This document shows positions 30,907 through 42,033 of a stretch of 64,000 nucleotides of DNA, piece by piece (the stretch's first letter is position 1; every line of letters starts with the position of its first letter). Below the pieces are notes generated by a model. It was not told the DNA's origin. It saw only the letters and a program-made list of their open reading frames with translations, and did no database searches. The translations under genes were made by a program, and so were the position numbers. This DNA is from Neovahlkampfia damariscottae (Eukaryota > Heterolobosea > Selenaionea > Neovahlkampfiida > Neovahlkampfiidae), in contig JABLTG010000034.1 in NCBI GenBank assembly GCA_016618085.1, positions 1-64,000 of the forward strand. The letters are read 5' to 3'.

Positions 30907-32652
30907 TTATTGGATGAGTGTTTCAATAAATTCTGATAAACCATCCAACAATGAACTAAAATAAGAATTACCTGAATGTGCTTCCCTTTTTATCACTTGA
31001 CAAAATATTTCAATTCTTTTCTTTGGTGTCAAAAATGAAGCAGAATCAAATTCTAATGAAAAGAAATCAATATAGATTTCATTCAATTTTAATTTTTTAT
31101 CTTTAACATTCATTAAATAATTTTTTAATGACTTTTGTAATTTCTTTTCAATATTGATTGGTTCTTTTGATTGATAATGATTTCCCCTTTCTTTATTTTT
31201 AACAGAAATCATTTCCAATGTTATTTTTTTTTCAATTGAAATAAATTCACCCATATAATTAGTATTAGTTTCATTTTTCATGATTGAATTTAAAAATTGA
31301 TCAAAAGTACCAAATAATTTTTTGTACCCCAAAATTTGTTGTGTTACAAAATATGAAAAATTTGAAGAAATCAATTTTGAATTTGAACCATAATATGCAC
31401 CTAACAATGATCCAATCATGCATCCAACTGTATCTGTATCACCACCTTGCAATGCAATAAATTTTAAAATTGACAAAAATGAATAATCATTTTCTTTTGT
31501 TAAAATGATTGAACTTATGACAGATGTAATAACAGATGCCAATGCAAATCCATCATTACATGAATATATTGTCTTTTTAGTGCAACTTTTTGCAAAATCT
31601 AAAATCAATTTAAATATTTTGTTCATTAAGATTTCTTTATCTTTCATTTTTGTTTGACAAAGTAAATGATAGATTTTAATATAAATCTTTGATGTTAAAT
31701 TAAAATCACTTTCTTTTTCTCCTTTAAATAATTCAAATTTTTGTATCTTTTTTTCAAATTTTTGAACTTTCAAAATCAATTGTTTTAATTGTTCAATTGA
31801 TGATTTATTTAAAAAACTTGAATCATTTGGATCAACCCATTTTGATAGTAAATAACAATATGAATATGCTGGTATTAATGCTAATGGTGAATTTGAAGTT
31901 AAACATGCATTTTTAATCAAATCATATTCTAATACTTCTTCTTGATCTTCTTTCATTTCCAATGCTCTCCAGGATGCAATAGCTATAGGTCCACATCTCA
32001 TTGCTACTCCATTACCACCTCTATTCGAATTTTTTATTTTTATTTATTTTACGTATTTGATGATGCATCAAAATCAACTCCTTTCTTTTTTAAAGTTTCA
32101 ACTGTAGTTCGAAAATTTCTACCTGTACCTCTAAAACCACCATATTGATAATCATCCAAAGGATATCCTGAATTTTCGAACCAATTTTGTGAACCTAATT
32201 CAATCCATAATTGTTTGATATAACAGTTATCTAATTCACCATTACATATATATGATTCAATAAAAGATAGAGACATTTGTGTATCATCAGTATGTATTAA
32301 TCCTTGTGGAGCAAGTTTTTCTTCGTATTTTGGTTTAGACCACATTCTTTGAATAAATTTTGAGAATACAATAAATATTTCTTTACTTTGAAATTGTTTC
32401 AGGTTTTTTTCCTTCAATAGAATAAATAAAAAATGAATTACCTTCAAATGGTGATAATAACGCATCTCCAATGCACCCACTGAATCAAAAGTTAGTTTCT
32501 TTTTTAAAAAACCCTATCAAAGAGTAAAGTCCTGAAGTCCATTTATTATCAAATAATTCAATTTTATTATCTTTTTGCGGTATGAGTCTTTCAAAAGAAC
32601 ATTTTTCTTCCAAAACTGAAGTAAAGTTGAAGTTGAAGTGATGTTGGTTCAT
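30907..32652 (-). CDS. ADP-ribosylglycohydrolase family protein
   Basis: Four exons (32,513-32,652, 32,387-32,479, 32,053-32,346, 30,907-32,020) give 546 residues. SLIGGCIGDALLSPFEG, LIHTDDTQMSLSFIES, NTGGNGVAMRCGPIAI and GGDTDTVGCMIGSLLGAYYG are the four conserved blocks of ARH/DraG enzymes; the Asp pairs in HTDDT and GGDTDT bind the two magnesium ions. The family removes ADP-ribose from proteins or related adducts. The C-terminal 220 residues after the fold are Lys-rich and longer than usual. Splicing at the 33-, 40- and 32-base introns is needed to bring the blocks into one frame. The gene ends 15 bases after the CCAAT box of the next gene. Confidence 0.9.
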
Positions 32653-32669
32653 CACTCTGGAAAATAATT

Positions 32670-32679
32670 TGATTGGTCA
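32670..32679 (-). promoter_or_regulatory. CCAAT box of the ADP-ribosylglycohydrolase gene
   Basis: TGATTGGTCA lies 17 bases before the ATG at 32,652. Confidence 0.5.
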
Positions 32680-32740
32680 ATTCTATGAGTTAAATTGAAA
32701 TTATACCATCAAAAATGAGTTTATTTCAAAATTTAATCAT

Positions 32741-33154
32741 TTAGACTGTTTTATTTTTAACTTCATCTTTAGGAGGAAATATGAATACCCACCAAATTAA
32801 TGCGAAAGCAACAAATAGGATCGATGGAAGATATTGAACTGACATAAATGGTTTATGAGGAGCAATAAATTTATCTGCATACCAAAAACTACCAAAATGG
32901 AAAAGTCCATAAAGAAAGTTTGATTGTACTGCTAATTTCTTCATTTCTGAATTACCTAATAATCCCTTTAAGCAAATAAATGAGACTAAAAGATCTCCAC
33001 TAGCTACTGTACGCACCCAAAATATTGAAGTTGGATTAATATCTCCAGAGAAGAATTTAATTGTACCTTCAGCGAGAAACCAATATAAAAATACAGAAAT
33101 AAAAGAACCAGAACCATAAACAAACAAGTATAAATTCAAAAATAAGTTGTTCAT
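32741..33154 (-). CDS. Small four-helix membrane protein
   Basis: This intronless frame encodes 137 residues from the ATG at 33,154 (MNNLFLNLYLFVYG). Four hydrophobic helices are visible, at about residues 5-26, 43-65, 77-93 and 108-130. A short polar C-terminus (PPKDEVKNKTV) follows. The frame is open to 33,235, but that stretch overlaps the shared promoter motif at 33,199-33,208. The pattern, with LAEGTIKFF and a basic-loop RTVA segment, is reminiscent of DoxX-like or DUF4345-like small membrane proteins. That is only a resemblance and I do not name a family. Confidence 0.6.
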   Translation of the reverse strand: MNNLFLNLYLFVYGSGSFISVFLYWFLAEGTIKFFSGDINPTSIFWVRTVASGDLLVSFICLKGLLGNSEMKKLAVQSNFLYGLFHFGSFWYADKFIAPHKPFMSVQYLPSILFVAFALIWWVFIFPPKDEVKNKTV

Positions 33155-33239
33155 GATGTATTTGTTGAAATCTTCAAAAAGTAGAGGTTGGTTCAGAATG
33201 ATTGGTCTAGAATATTGTCCATTCAAAATTGTCAATAAG
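33155..33239. promoter_or_regulatory. Shared divergent promoter with one CCAAT box
   Basis: A single TGATTGGTCT at 33,199-33,208 lies 45 bases from the minus-strand ATG and 32 bases from the plus-strand ATG. One box may serve both genes. Confidence 0.5.
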
Positions 33240-34012
33240 ATGTTGAAGCAGAAAAAACTGATTCAAAATTTTGTGAGATCTTATGCAAAGAAAAATAAAA
33301 AAGGTGGTAATGAAGAATTAGCTGAAGTTGTGTTTGATACCAAAGATTTGAGTCCAGTAAGTTAAAGTTTATATTAACTTTCAAAAAAGAAAATGGAAAA
33401 ACAAATTGAATTTTACAAAAACAATTTGAAAACAATGAGTTTTGGAAGAGTAACAACTCAACAACTTGAAAATATTAAAATTAAAATTTCAAAAAATGAA
33501 TCTCATCCATTAATTTCATTAGCAAGTATTATTGCAAAATCACCAAGACAAATTATAATTTCAACTTTTGATAAAAATGTAAATTATTTGAAAATATTAA
33601 CAAACAAAAAAGATTCTTCAAGTTGTGTTAAAAACATTAAAAGAAGCAGATTTAGGATTTAATCCTGAAATTGAAGGTTCACAAATTAATATCCCAGGTA
33701 TTTAAAGTTAAATTATTTTGTAAATATATTTAGTTCATCCAATGACAAAAGAAATTAGAGAAAATGGTGTTAAATTGGCAAAAAAAATTAGTGATAAAGC
33801 AAAAGATGGAGTAAAAATTATTTATATTTTTAAAATAATAGATTAGAAATGTTAGACATGAAGGACAATCAAAATTAAAAAATTTAAAAAAAGTTTTACC
33901 AAAAGATGAATTTTTTGAAAAGGAAAAAGAATTAGAGAAATTAACCAAATTATATGTTGATAAAGTTGATGATCTTTTAAAAATGAAAGAAAAAGAAATT
34001 ATGAAAATTTAA
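33240..34012 (+). CDS. MRRF: Mitochondrial ribosome recycling factor
   Basis: Five exons (33,240-33,356, 33,390-33,578, 33,613-33,697, 33,734-33,810, 33,842-34,012) give about 212 residues. The N-terminus MLKQKKLIQNFVRSYAKKNK is basic and amphipathic, as for a mitochondrial targeting signal. RRF landmarks are present: MEKQIEFYKNNLKTMSFGRV, SLASIIAKSPRQIII, ADLGFNPEIEGSQINIPVHP, TKEIRENGVKLAKKISDKAK and the final coiled-coil arm. The protein splits post-termination mitochondrial ribosomes together with EF-G. Four introns of 31-36 bases are all needed to keep the frame. The first domain has a short divergent linker compared with bacterial Frr. Confidence 0.92.
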
Positions 34013-34037
34013 ATTGGAATAAAAATTTTGGATTTTA

Positions 34038-34052
34038 ATTGGTCAATTGGTT
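34038..34052 (+). promoter_or_regulatory. Tandem CCAAT boxes of the nucleolin-like gene
   Basis: ATTGGTCAATTGGTT holds two ATTGG copies, 29-43 bases before the ATG at 34,081. Confidence 0.5.
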
Positions 34053-34080
34053 ACATAAAAATTTGTAGATTTCAAAAAGT

Positions 34081-35061
34081 ATGGGAAAAAAAACAAAACA
34101 AAAGAAAGAGATAAAACAAACTGATAAAGTTCAAAAGGTTGAAAAAAAGAAGAAAGAAATAGCACCAATCGATAAAGTAGTTGAAAAAATAGCACAAACT
34201 GATTCAAAAAAAGTTGTTGAAAAAAAGAAAAAACCAGCAACAAAAGCACCAGTTGAAAAAGTGGTTGAAAATAAAGATATTTCTAAAGAAGAAGAAGGAA
34301 AAGTTAAATCTAAAATTTTGTTAAAAGATTTAACAATGGACGTGACAACAGATGACATTTCAAAAGCATGTTCGACATTTGGAAAAGTAAAAAAAGCTCA
34401 AAAAATTTCAGAAAAAGAAGGAATCATAATTTTTGAGGATGATGCTTCTTATAAAAAAGCATTAGAAGCAAAAACAGTAACTGTTGGAAAATTACAATCA
34501 AAAATATCAGCTGTAGTTAAAAAAGATAAAGATAATTATTCAATTGAAGTATCAGATTTACCAATGGAAATTGAAGAAGCAACATTGAAAAAATATTTGA
34601 CAGAATTGGGTAAAATCAAAAGTATCATATTTCTTGGTAGAACAAACACAAAAGCTGCATTTGTTACATTTACACAGAAATTAAATGAATCAAAAGTATT
34701 AGAATATGATAAGGCTACAATTGAAGGAAACGTTGTTTCAATTCGTCTTCTTACTTCACAAGATAAAAGTGTTTTTGTTACAAAAATATCACCAACTACA
34801 ACAGAAGAAGTTTTAAAAGAATACTTTTCAGAAGCAGGTGAAATTGTTAGTGTTACAAAAACTTCAAATTTTTCTGCTACAGTCACTTTTAAAGATTATG
34901 AATCAGTAAAAGAAATTTTAGAATATAATGGAGCTGATATTGAAGGAAGACCTGTTTCAATTTTTAGAGAAGTACCTAGATTTTTCTCTTCAAATAACAA
35001 AGGAAGAGGTGGTAGTAGAGGTGGAAGAGGAGGTGCAAGAGGTGGAAGAGGAAGATTCTAA
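34081..35061 (+). CDS. Nucleolin-like RNA-binding protein with three RRMs
   Basis: This intronless gene encodes 326 residues. A Lys-rich N-terminus (about 1-75, with repeats like KKVVEKKKKP) resembles nucleolar basic tails. Three RNA recognition motifs follow, at about 77-145, 152-225 and 229-300. Each has recognisable RNP-2 and RNP-1 strands, for example KSKILLKDL, YSIEVSDL with AAFVTF, and SVFVTKI with SATVTF. The C-terminus is a Gly/Arg-rich box (GRGGSRGGRGGARGGRGRF), a target of arginine methylation. Acid stretches of vertebrate nucleolin are missing. It probably acts in pre-rRNA processing in the nucleolus, by analogy with Nsr1 and nucleolin. Confidence 0.85.
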   Translation: MGKKTKQKKEIKQTDKVQKVEKKKKEIAPIDKVVEKIAQTDSKKVVEKKKKPATKAPVEKVVENKDISKEEEGKVKSKILLKDLTMDVTTDDISKACSTFGKVKKAQKISEKEGIIIFEDDASYKKALEAKTVTVGKLQSKISAVVKKDKDNYSIEVSDLPMEIEEATLKKYLTELGKIKSIIFLGRTNTKAAFVTFTQKLNESKVLEYDKATIEGNVVSIRLLTSQDKSVFVTKISPTTTEEVLKEYFSEAGEIVSVTKTSNFSATVTFKDYESVKEILEYNGADIEGRPVSIFREVPRFFSSNNKGRGGSRGGRGGARGGRGRF

Positions 35062-35071
35062 AATAAAATTA

Positions 35072-35296
35072 TTATTTTGTTTCTTGACTATTTTCAATTT
35101 CTGATATTCCTAAAGTCTCAACCATTGAATTTTGGTTTGCATCTAATATTTCTGGTTCTACATTGGATTCTGGAGAAACACTTTCAGTTTTTACAAATTC
35201 TTCTAAAGTTTTTTTTATTTCTTCTTCATTACCATCACAATAAACCAAAGAAATTAAAACAAAAAATAACAACAAGAGTAAACCTGTTCTTTTCAT
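35072..35296 (-). CDS. Small secreted acidic protein
   Basis: This 74-residue protein has a strong signal peptide (MKRTGLLLLLFFVLISLVYC). The mature part is acidic and rich in Glu, Ser, Val and Asn, with no Cys after the signal peptide. It ends 10 bases from the convergent nucleolin-like gene. A CCAAT box (35,320-35,329) lies 23 bases before the ATG, supporting a real transcript. No family is recognised. The mature peptide of about 54 residues has helix-forming stretches (EEIKKTLEEFVK). Confidence 0.6.
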   Translation of the reverse strand: MKRTGLLLLLFFVLISLVYCDGNEEEIKKTLEEFVKTESVSPESNVEPEILDANQNSMVETLGISEIENSQETK

Positions 35297-35319
35297 TTTG
35301 ATAAAAAGAAAAATGGATT

Positions 35320-35329
35320 TGATTGGATA
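35320..35329 (-). promoter_or_regulatory. CCAAT box of the small secreted protein gene
   Basis: TGATTGGATA lies 23 bases before the ATG at 35,296. Confidence 0.4.
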
Positions 35330-35353
35330 AAAAATATGTCAAAAAAATATAAT

Positions 35354-38300
35354 TTATAATTCATCAATATTTGGTCCTTTAAATTTTGGTTGTAAAGAAG
35401 CAACCTTTGAAAGTTCAAATAAAACAGCTATTAATTCATTTATAGTTTCATCATTCACTGTCAACACATCAGATTTTACACCAAATTTTTCAATTTGATT
35501 TTTAAAAGTCACAACATTTTCATTTTCCATCCAATCTAAACCTCTTGGATTCTTATTATATGCAACAAATCTTCCTTTGATCTTTGCACTAAGTTCACAA
35601 AGAAGTACACCATCCTTTAATGAAGAAACAAAGTCATCTCCATTTTCAAATTTTTTCTTTGTCACTTTTTCAATCCATTTTTTGATCAAAGATTTTTGAT
35701 CTTTTGAAAATTTTGGATGATTTTTTTTAACTTTTTTATCTTCATCATTTTCATCATCTTCATCATTCTTTTTTAATTTTGATCTTGATCTAGCTGATTT
35801 TAATGGTTTAACATCATCTTCATCAGATGAATCCTTTTTTAATTTTGGTTTAGATCTAGCTGATTTTAATGGTCTATCTTCATCAGAATCAATATCTTTT
35901 TTCATTCTTCTTGATGATCTTGCAGATGTTAATGGTTTTAATTCATCTTCATCTTCATCTGATAAATCAATCACTTTTTTCAATTTTAATTTTGATCTTG
36001 CAGATTTTAATGGTTTATGTTCATCATCTGAATCAGAATCTTTTTTTGATTTTGTTGATCTTGCAGATTTTAATGGTTTTAATACTTCATCATCTGAATC
36101 AATTTCTTTTTTCTTTTTTTTTAATTGTTTAATTTCATTTTCATGTTCATTCTTCAAACTTTTAATAATTTGTTCATTTGCATCATTCAAATTTTTAATT
36201 TGATTTTCAAAATTATCTTTAATTTCAAATATTTTTTCATTCATTTCATGTTCAATTATTGTATCATTTTGAATCTTTACATTTTGAATATCATTTTCAA
36301 ATTTCTCTTTTTGATTTTTTATGTCTTGTGTTAATTTTCTCAATTTTTCTTTTAATGATTCAATTTCTTCATTTTTTTCTTCATTTTTTAATTCAATCTC
36401 TTTAAATGAAGAGTTTAAATTCTTTAATTTTGATTTTAATGAAATTTCTTCTTTTTCTGTTTCAAGTAATGTTTCTTCTAAATTTTCATTTTCTCTTTTT
36501 AATTTTCTAATTTCTTCCCATTTTGATTTATTTTCATTTTCTAATTCTTTATTTACCTTCAAATTTTCATTTTCTTCTTTTAATTTTTTCATCTTCTCTT
36601 CACTTTTTTCAATATTTTTTAATTTCTTTTCTTCTTCTTGTTTAATTTTTAATTCATTTTCAATTCTTAAATTTTCAATTTCCTTTTTCATTTCTTCATT
36701 CAAATTTTCTTTTTCTTTTTTAAATTTTTCATTTAATCTTGATTTCAATTCTTTAATTTCAATTTCATGTTTCTTTTTATTTTCTTTAATTTCATCTTTT
36801 AATTTATCAATCTCTTCTGATAAATCTGATGAAGAACCCCAGGTTGAATTTGTTGATAATTTTAATTGTTCTTCTTTTAATTTTTCAATTTCTTTTTCTA
36901 AATTTTCTTTTTTTCTCATTAAATCTTCATATTCTTCTTGCTCTTTGGAAATTTTATCTTTCATAGTAGAAATTGATTTTGAATTTTCATCTGTTTCATT
37001 TTTTGATTTTTGAGCCCATTTCGTTAATTTTATTTTCCAATCTTCTAAACTTGTTCCATGAAGCAATTTTGAATTTTGTTCAACATTAGAATCATTTGGA
37101 AATACTCTTTTTGATAATGATTCAGGTAATATCATTCTAATATGTTCAGGAGTTTTTAATCCTTTTAAACTCACTTCTCCCATATCTTTAATAAATATTG
37201 GATAATTAAATTCATTTTNNNNNNNNNNNNNNNNNNNNNNNNNNNNNNNNNNNNNNNNNNNNNNNNNNNNNNNNNNNNNNNNNNNNNNNNNNNNNNNNNN
37301 NNNNNNNNNNNNNNNNAATCATTTGGAAATACTCTTTTTGATAATGATTCAGGTAATATCATTCTAATATGTTCAGGAGTTTTTAATCCTTTTAAACTCA
37401 CTTCTCCCATATCTTTAATAAATATTGGATAATTAAATTCATTTTGTTTATCTTTAATTTTTTGATATGTTGAATCTGAAATAACAATCATTCCTCCTTT
37501 AGCTTTAGATTCAACTCTTGCTGATCTATTTACCATTGGACCAAAATAATCTTCTCTATCAGTTGTTGGATCAACTTCAACAATTGGAAATCCTGTATGA
37601 ATTCCCATTCTTACTCTAAATCCTTTAAATACTTCTTCATTTTTATCATTTTTTTCAATTTGACCAGATTTATGTTTAAATACTTCTTCAGGCCAATTTG
37701 CTTTCATTAAACGAATTTGAACTAAAAGAGCAAAGTTAATAGCTTCCATTGCAGAATCAAATGCACACATAAATGCATCACCTTCTGTTTTAACTTCAAA
37801 TCCATTTGTTTCTTCAATAACTTTTCTAATTTCTTGATTATGTATTTTCAATGATTGTTGCATCACAGAAGAACTCATTTCCCATAATGAAGTTGAATCT
37901 TGAACATCAGTAAATACCAAAGTAACTTCACCATAAGGTCCTTTTCTCCCTTTGTTGATATGTTCTTTATCATTTTCATGAAAGTTCAATTGATCTTCAA
38001 CCAATTTCAGTTTATTTTTCAATTCTAATTCATTCTTTTGAAGTTCTTCATTTTTTTCTTTCAATTTTTCCAAAGATTCATTATATTGACTCATTGTGCT
38101 CTTTGATTGTTGAACTAAAATATTTTGATTATCAATTTCCATTTGAATCATTTTCATGTTTGCTTCATTTTTTACCTTTTGTAACTTGATTTCAAAATCA
38201 GATTTATCTTTTTCAAGTTTTTCTTTTAATCCAATGATTTCAACTTCAAATTGTTTTGATTTGTTATCCATTTCATCTTTATTGTTTAAATTACTAGTAT

Positions 38301-41300
38301 TCATCAATAATTTTTTTTCATTTTCTAAATTTGTTGCATCAAGTAAATCATTCAATTTTGAAATTTCTTTTTCGTGTTGAGAGGTTAACCTGTCATATGT
38401 CAGTTTATATTTTTCTTCATTGTCTGATAGTAACTCTCTTAAGTTTTCAATTTCCATTTGAAGATCATAAATTGATTCATCATTCTTCTTTGATTTATCC
38501 ATATTTTTCATTAAATCATCAACTTGTGAAGATAAATTTTTTTGTTTTTCAATTGATGAGTTCATTTTTATTTTAGTTTCATTCAGATTTTCAGTTTTTT
38601 CAAAGATTGTCTTTTTATTTTCATCAATCCTTTCTTTAAGAGAATTTGATTCGGTTTCAAATTGATTTCTTAATTTCTCAAAATCACTCAATGTTGATAC
38701 TTTTGGTTTTTCAACAATTGGTTCATCTGGAAACTTTCTTTTTGACAAAGCTTTTGGAAGGATCATTCGAATATGTTCTGGTTCTTTTAACCCTTTCAAA
38801 CTGACTTCTCCCATATCTTTCATGAATACAGGAAAAATAAAGTTTGATTGATCATCTTTTACTTTTTGATATGTTGAATCTGAAATAACAATCATTCCTC
38901 CTTTAGCTTTAGATTCAACTCTTGCTGATTTGTTAACCATTGGACCAAAATAATCTTCTCTATCAGTTGTTGGATCAACTTCAACAATTGGTGAACCAGT
39001 GTGAATTCCCATTCTTACTCTGAATCCTTTGAATGTTGTTTTATCTTCGTCATCCTTTTCAATTTTTCCAGATTTATGTTTAAATACTTCTTCAGGCCAA
39101 TTTGCTTCCATTAAACGAATTTGAACTAAAAGAGCAAAGTTAATAGCTTCTATTGCAGAATCAAATGCACACATAAATGCATCACCTTCTGTTTTAACTT
39201 CAAATCCATTTGTTTCTTCAATAACTTTTCTAATTTCTTGATTATGTATTTTCAATGATTTTTGCATCACAGAAGAACTCATTTCCCATAATGAAGTTGA
39301 ATCTTGAACATCAGTAAATACCAAAGTAACTTCACCATAAGGACCTTTTCTCCCTTTTTTAAATTGATATTTCTCCTTTTCATAAAATTTCAATTGGTCT
39401 TCAAGGAGTTGTAATTGATTTTGTAATTCGGATTCTCTTTGTTGAAGTTTTCGATTTTGTTCATTCGCTTCATTGATTTGTCTATTAAAATCAAGAATTG
39501 AATTTTGAAATTGATCAATAATCTGCTGTTGTTGTTCAAGTTTTAAATTGATAATTTTCATTTTTGACTCATTTTGAAATTTCTCTAAAGTTGTTTGAAA
39601 ATTTTCAGTTTCATCATTCAATTTCTTTTTAGTTTCCAAGTACTTATTTTCAATTTCTTCTTTTTTACCCTTTTCTCTGGAAACTACTTTATCTTTTTCA
39701 GTTAATTGATCTTTTAATTTTTCATATTCATATTTCAAATCAGATATTGATGTTTCATTTGTTTTTGGTGTAAATTTTTCTTGTTCTTTTTTAATATCTT
39801 CAAATTCTTTGGTCATTTGACTAACCCTTTCAGTCAATGTTTTGATTTCACTTTGTTTTTTTAAGATTGCCCAATTAGTTTTTTGAATTTTTGAATTATT
39901 CTCTTCAGATTGTTTCTTAACAATACTATTCTCTTTTTGAATATTTGATTTCAAATTTTTTAAATCTCCTTCATTCATTTTTTGTGTTGTAGTTTTAACT
40001 TCATCATTTGGAAATACTCTTTTTGATAATGATTCAGGTAATATCATTCTAATATGTTCAGGAGTTTTTAATCCTTTTAAACTCACTTCTCCCATATCTT
40101 TAATAAATATTGGATAATTAAATTCATTTTGTTTATCTTTAATTTTTTGATATGTTGAATCTGAAATAACAATCATTCCTCCTTTAGCTTTAGATTCAAC
40201 TCTTGCTGATCTATTTACCATTGGACCAAAATAATCTTCTCTATCAGTTGTTGGATCAACTTCAACAATTGGAAATCCTGTATGAATTCCCATTCTTACT
40301 CTAAATCCTTTAAATACTTCTTCATTTTTATCATTTTTTTCAATTTGACCAGATTTATGTTTAAATACTTCTTCAGGCCAATTTGCTTTCATTAAACGAA
40401 TTTGAACTAAAAGAGCAAAGTTAATAGCTTCCATTGCAGAATCAAATGCACACATAAATGCATCACCTTCTGTTTTAACTTCAAATCCATTTGTTTCTTC
40501 AATAACTTTTCTAATTTCTTGATTATGTATCTTCAATGATTTTTGCATGATTGGTGAACTCATTTCCCATAATGAAGTTGAATCTTGAACATCAGTAAAT
40601 ACCAAAGTAACTTCACCATAAGGTCCTTTTCTTCCCTTTTTAATTTGATTTTTATCTAAATCTAAAAATTTTAATTGATCTTCAACTAATTTTAATTTAT
40701 TTTGTAATAAATCTTCTTTTTCTTGAAGTTTTCTGTTTCTTTCTTCAAGTAAAGATAAAGAATGATTAAAATCAATAATTGCTTGTTGAGATTCTTCCAT
40801 TTCTTTTTTTTGATTTTCAATTTCCACATTCATAACTTTTAATTTTGATTCACTTCTAATTTTATTCAAATTTATTTCAAATGCTTGAATTTCATTTTCT
40901 AATTTTGAATGTGTATCTTCTAATTTTTTTTCTAAAATTGATTTTTCAAATTTTAATTTTTGTAATTCTTCTTTAATTGAATCAACATCAAAATTATTTT
41001 TATTTTGATCATTCATTAAATCTTTTTCAATTTCATCATCTTCAATAATTTCTTTTTTTTTTGGAGATGTAAAAATATCAACAATTTCAACTGATTTTGG
41101 TGATTTTAAAGCAGCAAAACTTGTTGTTCTTGCACTCTTAAAACTATTATTATTATTCTTCTTAAAAGAAAAACTTAAATTCAAATTCTTAACAATAGTT
41201 GTAATATTCTTTTTATAGTATTCATAATAATATGATAAATAAGTAATAATTGATAATTCTTCAGGTGAATTAGTAATTACTTCAGGTTCAATAATACTTG

Positions 41301-42033
41301 GTATTTTAAATGTTTCTTTGGCAATTTTAATAGCATCTTTATTCAATTCTAAACATATTTTTGAATCTTTCTTTTTTGATTTTTCTAAAACTTCTTCCAT
41401 GTCTACAATTGAAGAATCAAAAGCTGCTAATAAAGCATTTAAAGGAACTCCAGATGAAAATGATGTGGTGAAATTATCAATTTTATAATCATATTTATCA
41501 CAAATATCACGTACAAATGTCATTAATTGTTCTTTTATATTCTTATTTTCATTACCAAATATTTGGAATTGAAAGTGTAATATAACTCTCCAAATTAATC
41601 CAAGAAGTAATTTTGTATTTCCATCAGCAATATCTTTTGCACTACAAAATTTGGTTTCTAATCCTTTATCCTTCATTACATCCAATGCTATAGTTATATT
41701 GTTCTTGTTTAAATTAAACAAAAAAGTATATCTTACTTGTCTATGTAAAGGGTGTGTAGCATTTACTTTTGGTTTTTTAGGTAAAGGTTCTTTAGTTAAC
41801 ATTTCAATTAAAAGACATAATTTGGTTCCGTCAGTCAATTCTTCCAGACCAGAAATATATTCGTTTTTTTCGATTAAAATACTGTTAATCCAGGATGTGA
41901 ATGCCTTTTTTATTAGTAATGTATTTGGGTACTGCCTTTTGTGTCTCAATCCACTGTCCTTCGTCAACTTTATTACCAAACATGAACTTTTGTTTAATTG
42001 GCTTAGTTCAATTCTGGTATTTAGAATTGCCAT
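35354..42033 (-). CDS. Giant CH-domain / triple adenylate cyclase / CH-domain protein
   Basis: One long frame from 42,033 is broken by a run of N at 37,219-37,316, and a second frame continues to 35,354. In order: a spectrin-type CH domain (about residues 30-155); then three units, each a coiled coil followed by a class III cyclase domain (DNA about 40,010-40,640, 38,730-39,360 and 37,317-37,955); then a coiled coil of about 300 residues, a SAR-repeat linker and a C-terminal calponin-type CH domain (GLDWMENENVVTFKN). Each cyclase has the metal Asp in FTDVQDSTSLWE, the adenine-selecting Lys in EVKTEGDAFMCAF and Asp in DYFGPMVN, and the Asn/Arg pair in VN(R/K)SARVES. These match yeast Cyr1-type adenylate cyclase. 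It probably makes cAMP at the actin cytoskeleton. About 2,150 residues if the N gap is false. Confidence 0.85.
35720..36110 (-). repeat. Five degenerate KPLKSAR repeats inside the cyclase gene
   Basis: Five copies of an acidic Asp/Glu/Ser stretch followed by PLKSARS (once PLTSARS) and a basic KLKK tail are spaced about 20-25 residues apart, just before the C-terminal CH domain. The alternation of charge suggests a disordered linker with repeated phosphorylation or docking sites. A related KSART occurs after the N-terminal CH domain. Confidence 0.7.
37090..37218. repeat. 129-base direct repeat, left copy beside the N run
   Basis: This stretch is identical to 37,317-37,445 on the other side of the N run and nearly identical to part of the first cyclase unit near 40,010-40,135. 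It encodes the end of a cyclase domain (KGLKTPEHIRMILPESLSKR). The two flanking copies are in different frames across the gap. Confidence 0.9.
37219..37316. other. Assembly gap (98 N)
   Basis: The run of N sits inside the third cyclase unit. The sequence ends on both sides in the same 129 bases, which suggests overlapping contig ends that were not merged, or a collapsed extra repeat unit. No biology can be read from the gap. Confidence 0.95.
37317..40640 (-). repeat. Three tandem coiled-coil/cyclase units
   Basis: Units repeat about every 1,350 bases: cyclase domains at about 37,317-37,955, 38,730-39,360 and 40,010-40,640. Units 1 (highest coordinates) and 3 are almost identical in their second halves (TGFPIVEVD, VNRSARVES). 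Unit 2 differs there (TGSPIVEVD, VNKSARVES) but shares SSSVMQ with unit 3, where unit 1 has SSPIMQ. The mosaic pattern suggests recombination or gene conversion between units. Confidence 0.85.

Noticed and set aside
36321-37013. 230-residue plus-strand open frame rich in Phe and Ser
   Set aside because: It is the mirror of the Glu/Lys coiled coil of the cyclase gene; low-complexity composition and no promoter motif.
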